From Glycine soja (Eukaryota > Streptophyta > Magnoliopsida > Fabales > Fabaceae): 64,000 nucleotides of DNA. Under the pieces are notes generated by a model. The model was given only the letters and a program-made list of their open reading frames with translations, had not been told where the DNA came from and made no database searches. How positions within the stretch are numbered: the stretch's first letter is position 1; each line of letters opens with the position of its first letter. Below are positions 50,934-61,799 of the stretch, one piece after another. The stretch is taken from contig NC_041005.1 in the NCBI RefSeq assembly GCF_004193775.1, positions 622,501-686,500 of the forward strand, read 5' to 3'. The position numbers and the translations under genes were made by a program.

Positions 50934-53108
50934 TCAAAAGGTAATTTTTGAAGCTTCGATTGGTCTTTTTCCTTGCTGGTAATACTGGAAATAGATTTCA
51001 ACATAATTTTTCACCGGTCTGTATAACACTGGCCTTGACTCGTTGACTAGCTTATCCACTGGTTTAATCTCTTTTTCTGAATCCGGGACGCAGAACATTG
51101 CTACTGTGAGCCTTTCCTTCGCTTTATTTATCACTACCCTATGTACTGGGCTCCGGAAGATTCCATTGCTCATTATCTGTTAATCACATTCAAAGGTTCT
51201 GAGTCAATCCTATATGTTGTCATGGGCAAGCTTTTTGAGCTGTATCAATCAACTCTATTGACAAGTTTGCTCTTTGCATGAATGTAATGATGAAATTTTA
51301 ATGATAAATGACGCAGTTATAAAATGGTGGTTAGAAAATATGTGATAGAGGAGGAGATGGAATGCATGTTTGTTACTTCAATTGAATCATAAATGAATGA
51401 GAGGCTTACATCATAAAGCCTAAACAATTGATATTCATCAATTAAGATCAAAATTTAATCCAATAATTAAACAATGTTAACCCACAAAATTCCAACTAGA
51501 ACAAGAAACTTCAGTTATTACCTCTATTTGGTCACCGACATTAATCAGGAGAGCATCAGGGATTATTGGAACTTTAAACCACTGATCATCTTTGAGGACT
51601 TGGAGGCCTTCTACTTCTTTGTCTTGCAACAGAAAAGTTATGGTGGATCCATCTGCATGTGGCTTCACGCCAAGAACATGATCAGGCATTGGACATGGAG
51701 GGTAGTAGTTGACCCTCACAATCATATTAGATCTCTCTCCACATTCGTTTAGGAAGCAATCCTCTTCCAAGTTCAGTGACTTTGCCATGGCTTTAAGGAT
51801 TACTTCACTTAGCAGCCTTAGGCTTTCGGTATACTGTAGGACAGTACTCCTTCATCGAAACATCCATGAGATTAAAAACAATGTACATGTGCAAATGATA
51901 GAGGAGCTAATACTAGTGTCACTAGCCCAAGAGAAAAGGAGGAAATTGCTTATTTCTTTTCCAAAAAATAATGCTATATATAAGTCTAATTTAATTAGAT
52001 AAGCTTCATAACAAGTAATTAATTATAAGAAAAGAAAATTAAAAAAAATGAAATGAATATAACTTATCATCATAAGTTAAAATAAATTCATGTATTTTGG
52101 TTTTTGAAGAAGTTAGATGAAAATAATTACAAAAAAAGTAAGGTTTGTGAATTAATTTTAACTTATGAAAAAAGTTTTAATTATTTTTTATTTTTATTTC
52201 TTCTCTTATAAGTATTTATTCAGAAATTTATTGTAACTGAGACAATATTCATGCTTGTGTATTTTAATTTAAAAATTTAAAACAGTATATAGTCTTTTGT
52301 TGGAGCTACTAGAGTACTTGCTACAGCTTCATGCAAAAGAACAACATTCAGTGTTATTGACAAGAATGTATACCTGAAATCATTAGGGGTTTGGGGCCAA
52401 AAATTGAACTTCCTCTCATCTTCAGGCAACACCTTTAGGTAAACTCTGTCAGTCCAGTCAAGCCTTTGGTTTTTTGAATATATTACATCATTGCCATACC
52501 CTTCAATATTGTTTGGTTCCCTTTCCCTTGCACATTTTTGCTTTTCTTCTTTTGGAAGTTGAAAGAATTGCTTTGAAACTTCTCTCACCTTGTCCAGAAA
52601 TGAGCTTTTCATTCCATGGTTTATTGCCTAAACGAGAATATCATTACTAACATTAGTATCTACTCTAATAATTTTCTTTGATACTCTAGGATGACTTTAC
52701 GAACTTGTATCAAGGAAATGAAGTCAACTAAAGATGGTAATAACCTGAAGAAACAGAATTTCAAGCTTACTAGCTCTCTTACACACTTTTTTGGAACATA
52801 TTGTTCAGCAATAGATAACATGTTTTTTAAAGTGGCATGGATCTATGAAGTAAAAGGGATACCTGGAAGCAGCCCCATGAATGGAGTGCATGGTGGAGTT
52901 TAGCAAGCTCTTGTTGTGAGATGGATGAAGATGAAAGGCGATGAAGGTCGATCACCGGAATATCATCATCCTGTGATGGCACAAGAGCATCACGAAATCC
53001 AGCACCACCTTCCTCGTAGATGTAATTTTTTGGTAGATTTTCGGGATTCAACAGCAGCTCTTGGACAGGTTTACCAACTATCTCTTCCTCGCCCGATTCC
53101 GCCATCAT
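50934..53108 (-). CDS. 2-oxoglutarate/Fe(II)-dependent dioxygenase, SRG1-like, copy B, 356 aa, 4 exons
   Basis: Tandem paralogue of the 47944-49947 gene with identical exon structure: 52863-53108, 52374-52627, 51522-51849, 50934-51176; 1071 nt in frame. Iron ligands H231, D233 and H288 and the 2OG Arg298 are all kept, within NYYPPCPMPDHVLGVKPHAD and ERLTVAMF. Differences from copy A: two extra residues in exon 2 (AREREPNN against AREPNN), a two-residue longer C-terminus (KITF against KI), and scattered substitutions such as GERSNMIVRVNYY against GERADMFLRFNYY next to the active site, which could shift substrate preference. Both copies look intact. Substrate unknown. Confidence 0.93.
52010..52238. 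mobile_element. MITE in intron 2 of dioxygenase B
   Basis: Left taattataagaaaagaaaatt and right tatttcttctcttataagta are inverted repeats. The interior pairs aacttat...cataagtt words. It is the same family as 22950-23195 and is absent from the matching intron of copy A. Confidence 0.55.
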
Positions 53109-54484
53109 TAGAAAAAAAGGTCAACGGAATGAACTTGGGTAGAGGCTTCCTCGGTTGTCGCTACAGAATCAATCACGCACCGCTAATATGCTGCTACTTT
53201 CACACCAATTGTTTCTATAAAATAAAAAAAGGACAAAATATTACGATTTTCCCTTCCTTTCTATTTTTTTTTTAAAATAAAATCAAGATGCGTTTAACCC
53301 CGTATTTTATTCTCGCAAGCAGGCCGTTTTGTTTAATTTCTAATTTCTTGAGCCAAAAAATTTGGACGCTTTTATAAGATAAATAATTTGGGGAGGAAGT
53401 TGATATTAGAGCAGAAAAAAGACCAAAATATCCTTTCTCTTTTCCCACACCCTTCCACCCTTCCACCCTTTCTTCCTTCGTTCATTTTCCCTTGCTTCTT
53501 CATTCTTTCCTTCCTCCTCTCCTCTTTCCCCCTCTCTTGATGGTAATTTTTTTGTGTTTGTCAATATAACAAAATTATGATTTTATTATACAACTTATAC
53601 AACAAAATTTGATTTTATTCTATTTTCTAACAATTCAATGAAATCACGATCGTGTTATCTTATAAATGTCTCACAATGAAATCAAGATTTCATTGTGTTA
53701 TAATTTATGTAATGAAAAAAAAAATTATACAACAGCTCCATAAAGTGGATAATTATAAATCTTAAAGAAAAATTTGATTGAAAAGTTGAATGGCATGAAG
53801 AAAATTCGTTAGCTCCTTATTTAGTTCAAATTGGTGACAATAAACCCCAATTTATTACTTCCTTTATATCAACTACACCTACCCCTTGTCCAATTCTAAA
53901 AAATAGGATTTTGCATAATAAGTTTTTGAGATTCAACAATTCTTATTAAAGTTGCACAGTTTTTTCACATCCCCACTTGTACGGCGAAATTGTCAATGTT
54001 GTCAGAACCACTTTGTATAACAGAAACACACTCTCTCGATGCACTAGTGGAGGGTGCATAAAACATGTGTAACAAAAGTGAGATTTTGTTGTGCATTATA
54101 CAAAGAAATCACACTTTTGTTGCACAATATTTTTCTCACCCTCATTAGTACAGCATGAATGTGATTCCATTATACAAAGTCGGAAAGAGTAATTTTAAAT
54201 TTCAGCATTCATTACCATAAAAACTTGTACTGAACCAATAAAAAATAATCTCACCAGACATCTGCATACAATAACATGTTTTAACAGTAGCAAATTCTTA
54301 TTCCTAGCACAAGCACGATATCATAAACTATAAATTGCCGATAAATTGGCATCATTGTCATGACTCTAGAAAGTTAAAAATAATAAAGCCAAACACATAC
54401 ACTACCAAGACTCAACAATCTGTCCTCGGCAAAGAAATCATAGAAAAACATCCATATAACTGGTAACGCATAAATTTCCCATCA
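53109..54484. other. Spacer: dioxygenase B promoter and zinc-knuckle gene 3' flank
   Basis: Contains a pyrimidine-rich tract at 53440-53535 and short repeats of 'tttgttg(tgc)a' near 53570-54170. No gene was recognised. Confidence 0.5.
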
Positions 54485-55986
54485 TCAGTACCTCCTGGGG
54501 TAGCGGTCCATAAACCGACCCGAAGGGCACTCATATGCCAGGTGACCACGACCTCCACAATTGTGGCAAATCATCAAGGGGCCCATGCAATCCCTACTCA
54601 TGTGACCTAATTGCTGGCAGTTCCTGCAAACAACATCTCTATAGCCACCACCGCCACCACCACGAGCACCACCGCCACCACCGCTGCGATCTCCAAGAAC
54701 ATTGGCTTTCGGACACTGTCTAGCCACATGCCCAGAAACATTGCACAAATTACAAATTGGATCATTAGGACAATCACGTGCCAAGTGGCCTGTCTTCCTA
54801 CAGTTGTTGCATGCCTTCTCATTCGTACATTCAGCTGCAATGTGCCCCTGCTTATAACAGTTGTTGCACAACCTTAAGTCCCCTGGAGGCATTGGAGGGG
54901 CTGAGCATTCCCTAGCACGGTGTCCAGCTTTACCACAGGTGTGGCAAATACCCTCATTTGGACAACTGCTGGCCATGTGGCCAGGTTCTTTACAGTTCCA
55001 GCACAGTGACTTTGTCGTACATTCAGAAGCAATATGCCTGATCAAACATTCAAAACCAGAAACATAAAACCTTGTTAGCAGATATTGTATAATTGACAAT
55101 TTGACATCACAGACTTCTGATATAAATAAATTCTTCAGAAGAAATGTAACTATTATAATTGTAGTAATTGGTATCTAAATATAAGGAAAAAAAATGTAAC
55201 TGAAGTTGGAAATAGCAAACAACACAATAGACCTGTTAACTAACTTCCAACATAAGGAACTGTATCAGGAAAGGTTCAAATTAATGGTCAACTTCTACCC
55301 CCCCCCCCCCAAAAAAAAAAAAAATTAATTTAAGCATTTCATGAATCATCTCTCATCACATGAAACCATTATAATTCACAGCAAGAAGTATATTGCAGAA
55401 TTAAATGCTAAATTCTTAAGAAACATAGAAGGAATTCCATACCCAGGGAGGCCACAGTTGTGGCAAATTGCGACATTAGGGCATTCTCTTGCATAATGAC
55501 CAGGTCTCTTGCAGTTCTTGCACAGATTGTCACGGCTGACAAAAAAACCTAATTAGTGTTGCCATTGTAAGAAATGCATGCTCATGTTCCAAAAGTCAGA
55601 TGGCTTTGAGTAAATGCACCCCCTCTGTTTGAGAGGCAAAGCACATCACTTAAGTTTCAAACTAATCATAGCAGCAGCCAGAGTAAGAAGATTGCAAACC
55701 ACAAGAACAGAAAATAAATTGGTCATACTTAGGGTTTTATAAACAGCTTAATAAAGATTCAAAGCCTCTTCTAGTAAAAGCATACTTCAATCTTCTTTGG
55801 CTTCCTTAACCAATGCATTTAAGTAGAAAAACAACTGCAAATAAATAGTTAAAATCCAAAAGAAAACCTGAAACCCCGACGTGAATCTCTCCTGTAAGGT
55901 GCATCACGATAGGAAAATCGATCAGAGCGGATCTTACGGTCCATTGGGCTCCTGCTTCTGCTCCTGCTGCGGCTGTCTGAACTCAT
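54485..55986 (-). CDS. CCHC zinc-knuckle nucleic-acid-binding protein (CNBP/GIS2-like), 254 aa, 3 exons
   Basis: Probable single-stranded RNA/DNA-binding protein. Exons: 55868-55986, 55443-55535, 54485-55037; 765 nt in frame. The N-terminus is an SR-like tract (DSRSRSRSRSPMDRK) with an RRDSRRGF segment. Then come nine CX2CX4HX4C knuckles: CKNCKRPGHYAREC, CHNCGLPGHIASEC, CWNCKEPGHMASSC, CHTCGKAGHRAREC, CNNCYKQGHIAAEC, CNNCRKTGHLARDC, CNLCNVSGHVARQC, CRNCQQLGHMSRDC and CHNCGGRGHLAYEC. A Gly-rich RGG-like linker (SGGGGGARGGGGGGYRD) separates knuckles 7 and 8. The C-terminus is DRYPRRY. All zinc ligands are present. Similar proteins in yeast (Gis2) and animals (CNBP) bind G-rich RNA and affect translation; the role here is inferred. 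Confidence 0.94.
55298..55324. repeat. Homopolymer C13-A14 tract in intron 2 of the zinc-knuckle gene
   Basis: A run of about 13 C directly followed by about 14 A. Length is likely variable and prone to sequencing error. Confidence 0.8.
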
Positions 55987-58460
55987 TTTCAACTTTTTTT
56001 TCTTTCCTACCCTCTACCACAAATGATCAGCAAAACCACCTCCACCACAACCAACACCACCAGCCACTGCCTCCTTCCTGTCCACATCACAACCAACATC
56101 CAATATCATCCTTAAGCCAACTAGCCAAGCCAAACCCCCTACCTCCCCTTCAAAATATAAAAACCGCAAATTCCAACAGTATACGACATGAAATTTCAAC
56201 AAGCAATCCATCTCACATTCACATCAATCAAATACCACTGCACTCAGCACCTAAAACCATTCTTCATAATATTCATGTACTTCTCACAAATAATAATATT
56301 TCCAACATAGGATCACTCTACCTTTGAAAAAACAATAGAAAGAATATCACTCCATCTTTCAGCAAAGCTAATCCAGTAGCGAAGATGGATAAGGTAAAAT
56401 ATTTATTAACACACAAAGTCATCTGGAAGCATAGTTTTGGTTCAGGAATAGTGGAATACTATTTTCCTTTCAAGGAGATTGAGGGATAAAATAAAGAAAA
56501 TGACCACTGAGAAAGGAAAGGAGGCACACATGGTGATAGCAAGCTACATCTTGCAAATGGAAAATACAGATGCCTTTCAAATAAACACATGTTCTTGAAC
56601 AGGCTCACCCTCCTGAAAATACTACATCTTCATGTTGATTAGATGCTATATAGGACCAGGTTAACCCTATTCAACAATAACATCTACAGATAATTTGCAT
56701 TGCCATGTTTAAAGTGAGTAATTCACAAATCCTTCACTAAAAGGTCTAGATTGTTATGAACCAACTATCCCAAAGACTTAAGGTGTTGAGTAAAAGCACA
56801 TGAATGGTTTTATGTCTAATATGCCCCTCACACAAGAGCCCTTTGCTCTTGAAGCGTGGACAATGTTCCATGTCAATCCTACCTTGTGCAAATATTTGAA
56901 TTATATTTAGAAGAAAAGGGGTGCTAGGGGACCACTGTCCTGACTACATGGTCATAGAGGCTTTAATACTATGTCATGGATCAACTATCACAAAAACTTA
57001 AGCTGTTGAGTAAATGTACATGGATTTTATAAAAACGACAATTCAAACTCATGGTGTGGGTATAGCACAGATTCAGTGACACTGCTGGAGAAAGAAACAC
57101 TTTCTATTGCATCTAATGGGAGATTTTCCCTTTTTGGTCCATGTAACATAGAATTAAGCTAGGAATCAATTAAACAGTTGGGTACATATCAATGGGCTTA
57201 TTGTTTTTAACCAGATATTTTTGGTCCAATACATTATCATGATGTATTTGGGCACCATATATCCTCAAAAATTACAATTAACAAAATCTAATGTATCATA
57301 CAACGACATCTGATATAGCAAATCTGGGCATGTTCAGATTTTGCAAAATGATTATGAGAGTTAGACCACAGTGTGATGTGCTCTATTTTCTCATTAAATT
57401 CTCAATTTTATATAAAAGAACTATGCAGGAAATAACTTCAAAATCCCATCAAGAGATTTTAATTTTAAACTAAAGTTGCTTCTTCCTTTTGCATATCTAG
57501 AATTTTTTATCATAATATCATGACATTATTTTTGGGAGATAATCATAGAGTGAGACACAACATATGCAGATAAATGTGATGAATAATAAAAATACACACA
57601 GTAAACGTTATTGTTTTCAGCTAGTTCTCAACAATCACCACTCACCACACGAAAACACAGAACTCAGCCTTGATTTCTACTTAATCCGAGCTGTTCTAGT
57701 GCAGGTAACATAGGAATATCCTAATTAGCTGTCCTTGGTTAGTTCCAGATCCGAACAAACAAATTATTCCCAACTCCATTGGCTCAAGATGTAAAACAGC
57801 TCCCTGGAATTTCACTTCCCAGTTCCCACAGTCCACCACAGCTAAAAAATTTATCCTCACATACAAAAACATCAATTCACAAATTCAACTTCATTATCAT
57901 TCTTTTTTTCTAGATATCGTCAACAAATTCAGCGCAGGAAACTTAAGCTGCTCCTTTGTAAAACCGTCACGTACATATACATCCGAGCAAAGTTGTTTTT
58001 GGGAAAACCGTTCAATCTTACGCGTAGAAACATAGATCGTCAACCATTACCAGGAAAACACACATCAAAAGTCATAAATCCGTCACGTCCAAACCTTATG
58101 TAAATTACAGATTCGGAATCGGAACCCTAAGAAGAGCCGATAACGGTAAGCACCACAGGGAATCAAGGCGAAACGAAACCCCAAGCATCGATATCGGAAA
58201 ATGAGGGAAACTGAAGGAAATCGTACCCAAATTCGACAAGATGAATCCGAATCGAATTTAACCCTAACCCTAACCCTAACAGAGAGTCCCGTCGCAATAA
58301 AACAAACATTAATAAGGCATAAGAAGAGAAGGGTTAAAGGAAGAACCTGAGCGCTACGGTAGAAACGCTCAACGGAATCGGCGGTTTGGCGAAAATATGT
58401 ATGATAGGTAGCAGATGCAACGCGCTATTTGCAGCAGCGCAGCCGCAAAGTTGTTTTTTT
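55987..58460 (-). promoter_or_regulatory. 5' leader, leader intron and promoter of the zinc-knuckle gene
   Basis: A leader exon ending CGCTCAG|GTTCTT (donor at 58345-58346) and acceptor TAG sites at about 56007-56016 suggest a 2.3-kb leader intron. A telomere-like tract (four CCCTAA-type units) lies at 58259-58280, just inside that intron. The rest of the stretch has no recognised gene. The model is inferred; transcripts would settle it. Confidence 0.5.
58259..58280 (-). repeat. Interstitial telomere-like repeat (telo-box array)
   Basis: taaccctaaccctaaccc plus taac: units of CCCTAA, six-base period, not the seven-base plant telomere CCCTAAA. It lies close to the probable transcription start of an RNA-binding-protein gene, where telo-boxes are common. 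Confidence 0.7.
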
Positions 58461-58611
58461 TTTGTTCTCCGTTGGAGTTACGAACGAGGGTTATAAATAA
58501 TTAAATATTGTCGCGTCAGTCACAGCACAAGGCCACCCTCGTCCATTTTTCTTTTCCTTAATGGCCTAATGTTCTATCTTTTTTTTTTTTTCATTTTCAT
58601 CTTTTATATTA

Positions 58612-60120
58612 TATAAAATCATTTTGGTTCTTCTCTACTTAAAAGAGTTTAAAATGATTCTTTTGTCTGTTTGAAATTAATGTGATTAATGATATTCAAA
58701 TATCAATAGCTAAATGTTGCCACAAAATAAAAAAAATGAGAAAAAGTCCTTACAACACACTCCTAATAAAGGAGTGTCATCCTTCATAATCCTAATCCCT
58801 TTTTTTTATTGAAAATTTCACAACTGCACATGTAAGTCATAAATAATAATCGAATTTGAGTGAACGACACCATAAATTGGTGGATTTGGTGATGTTTTCT
58901 CAGCCCAAGGTTTCCCTAATGAGTCCTTCTTCAAGGTTAAAGATCTGGAGGCTAGAAAAGTTATTCGCAACGATGACAGCAAGCATCGACGAGAGAGTAA
59001 GGAGGGAATCTTGTCCTCCATCATGTATGTGATTGTTGTTTTTTCATGTGTACACGATTTAATTTTTTTTTTTTGTAGGTTTCTGGGTGCATTATGTTTA
59101 AGGTTATCTACTTGCGCTTGTATTTTTGTTATTGGTGAAGAAAGGGGAAAAAAGGATGATGGCGATAGTAGTTTAAAATTATTCTTTTGTCCGTTTGAAA
59201 TTAATGTGGTTAATGATATTCAAATATCAATAGCTAAATGTTGTCACAAAACAAAAAAAAATGAGAAAAAGTCCTTAGAACACACTCTAATAATTGAGTT
59301 TCATCCTTCATAACCCTAATCCCTTTTTTTATTGAAAATCCCACAGCTGCACATGTAAGTCATAAATAATATTTGAGTTCAAGTGAATGACACCATGGAT
59401 TGGTGGATTTGGTGATGTTTTCTCAATCCAAGGTTTCCCTAATGAGTCCTTCTTCAAGGTTAAAGATCTGGAGGCCAGAAAAGTTATTCGCAACGATGAC
59501 AACAAGCATTGACCATAGAGTGAGGAGGGAATCTTGTCCTCCACCATGTCAGTGATCATTGCTTTTTCATGTGTACATGATTTAAATTTTCTTTTTATAG
59601 GTTTTTGGGTGCATTATGTTTAAGGTTATTTACTTGTGCTTGTATTTTTGTTGTTGGTGAAGAAAGGGGAAAAAGGGATGATGGCGATGGTAGTAGGAAA
59701 GAGAGAAAATGAGCAAAGAAAGGCCACAACAAAGGACGTAGTTGGCGGTGAAGGAGGGAAGGTTGTAGGTGTTGCAATTGTGGTAGGAGTTATAGATGCG
59801 ACAAAATGAGAGTGTGGAAGGAGGAGTAAAAGGATGTAATCTTGTTGTCATGCATAACGTGGAGGGGACTACACACGATTTTGATGCTGAAAGGAGAGAA
59901 TGTTGATGGCAAGGGATTCAATGCTAGAAGTTTTGACCTTTGATGGGAGATTAACCGTTTTAAAAATAGAAAATGAGCTAGAATAATTTGAGGCTTTTTT
60001 TATTTTTCATTTTGTGTCAATTTTTAGTTGTCAATATTTGAATCTCGTTAATGAATTTGGCTTCTAACAGACAAAAGAACTATTTTGATCCATTTAAAAA
60101 AAATTATCAAAATAAACCAA
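58612..60120. mobile_element. Non-autonomous TIR element with internal tandem duplication
   Basis: The left arm (58612-58738: ttcttttgtctgttt, atattcaaatatc, cacaaaat) is inverted at the right end (60003-60120: aacagacaaaagaac, caatatttgaatc, attttgtgtc). The inside holds two direct copies of about 520 bp (58652-59175 and 59176-59695). Each includes the word gaaattaatgtg(a/g)ttaatg and a frame open on both strands. No transposase was seen. Size and arm length suggest a Mutator-like element, possibly carrying captured host sequence. Confidence 0.65.
58652..59695. repeat. Direct tandem duplication, unit about 524 bp
   Basis: Copy 1 from 58652 and copy 2 from 59176 align with an offset of 524 bp, for example ttcttttgtctg at 58658 and ttcttttgtccg at 59182, and aaggatgatggcgatag at about 59153 against agggatgatggcgatgg at about 59673. 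The similarity is high with scattered substitutions. Confidence 0.85.
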
Positions 60121-60392
60121 AAAAATAAGATATGGGACCAAATAGGAGAGATAAAAATTATAATAATAAATAAATTTTAATAAATGTTCCTTTGGAGATA
60201 ATTTGAAACAATTAATTCTATTTTTATTTAGTGATAATTTGAAATATATTTATTTTTTTATGTTTAAGTGATAATATTAAATGCACGCGTATATATATAT
60301 ATATATTCGCGTTTTGGGCAAGCAATCTTGTCTTGGAGAAGAAGAAGGCATTCGTTTAATCCCTGCTTGCTGCCTTTGCAGACGGCAGTCTT
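60121..60392. other. Spacer with TA microsatellite
   Basis: A TA run at about 60290-60306, then a more GC-balanced 80 bp up to the copia LTR start. The latter may be the original upstream region of the DUF1640 gene. Confidence 0.4.
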
Positions 60393-61746
60393 TGTTAAAT
60401 AAAAAAATGCAGAGGAGAAATTATATATAAGGAAAGAAGAAGGCTTTTATTGCTTCCTGCGGGAATACATTACTCAATGACAAACTGCTCTATTTATAAA
60501 AGGAATTGAGCATTGCACTAGCCACTAACTCCTAAGTGCTCAACGTGCAAATGAAACAAACCAGATAACCATTGTTCGTGGAAAATAGTCTATGACTGAT
60601 TCTCTTGACTTCATTCGTAGTGTTTCAAACTCCAAACGTTGTCACAAATCAAGCTTGAACTAGAGAGTCACCACGCACAGATCTGCACATTAGGTGCAGT
60701 AGCTATCGAGATAAAGAAAAACAGAGGCTATTGCTAGAGAATATAAGAGGAAAAGCTTATGAACAAGAAAGCAAAGAAATTGAGCAAGATGATCAAAACA
60801 AGCTTCGTCTTATTCATTAAGCAAAAGGAACTTATATACAGATTGAGAATAGATGCAGAAACTAACACAAAAGCTGTTACAAAGTTTGTTACAAATCTGT
60901 TAGAGTTCAAAATGAATTTGGCGGGAAAGGTAGTTTTCTGTTAGCTTGCTTCCCTTGATTAAGAGCCCCCCTCAAGCTGGGAATAAATGTTCATCATTCC
61001 CAGCTTGGAAATCATGAATTTGAATGAAGCTGGCTGCAAGGCTTTGGTAAATGCATCGACTAGCTGCATAGAGGACCGGACTGGTAACAATTTCGGAAGA
61101 CCACTCAAACATTTCTCCCTAACAATGTGACAATCCAATTCAATGTGCTTAGTTCTCTCATGGAATACTTGGTTGGAAGCAATTTGGATTGCTGAAAAGT
61201 GTTTGAAACTGCTGCCTCTTTGCTCGTGCAGAACCTTGGTATTTCTTCTTCATAAAATTCCAAATGTCCTTAGATGTATCCTTGCAAAGGATAGTTTCCA
61301 AGATTGGGCGATCAATTGCTTGGAAAAGATAATTCTTTGCCTTGAGATCCTTTAAACGCAACGCTTCTATTTTAGTTTTTTTGTGCATCTGTCATTGCCA
61401 TGCTGGCCTCCGGTACAGGAATCCCATCTGATACAACTTGCCAATACTTCTTGGATCTTAAGAAGTTTTTCATCAGCACGCTCTAGTGGTCATAATGACC
61501 ATCAAATCGAGGAATAGCAGGTTGCACGAAATTGTTTGTGGTCATTGTCCTTTATTGTTGCTGCTAAATAGGAATCAGAATGATTTTTTCAGACTCTCTG
61601 CCTCGTTTTCCAGTGTTTCCCTTTGACTTGACCTTTCCGTGTTTACACTCTCACACTTCCCTTTTTACACTCAAAAATAACTTGTTCTTGATACCAAATG
61701 TTAAATATAAAAAAATGCAGAGGAGAAATTATATATAAGGAAAGAA
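60393..61746 (-). mobile_element. Internally deleted, 5'-truncated Ty1/copia retrotransposon
   Basis: Minus-strand element. The 3' LTR is about 60393-60960; its end tgttaaat...ggaaagaa recurs at 61699-61746 as the remnant of the 5' LTR. Next to that is a primer-binding site, TGGTATCAAGAAC on the minus strand (complement of initiator tRNA-Met) at about 61685-61697. GAG starts at 61545 (MTTNNFVQPAIPRFDGHYDH, then a stop; later AKNYLFQAIDR and KKKYQGSARAKR). Near 61200 it passes straight into the RNase H end (FHERTKHIELDCHIVREKCL, DAFTKAL, FMISKLGMMNIY). Protease, integrase and reverse transcriptase are missing. A polypurine tract (gaggggggct) lies at about 60966-60975. Confidence 0.85.
61732..61739 (+). 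promoter_or_regulatory. TATA box of the DUF1640 gene, inside the LTR remnant
   Basis: TATATAAG on the plus strand, 61 bp before the ATG at 61800, in the copia LTR-derived segment. It is the only TATA-like sequence seen at a proper distance. Its use is inferred. Confidence 0.45.
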
Positions 61747-61799
61747 ACTTAAAACGACCCACGTCACCTAACAGTCTTCTTCTCCGTTCCATTACTTGA

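Noticed and set aside
52628..52862. Dioxygenase B intron 1 begins GTATCCCTTT, like a U12-type donor
   Set aside because: One mismatch to consensus, no TTCCTTRAY branch motif before the acceptor, and the paralogue has an ordinary GTCTCC donor at the same site.
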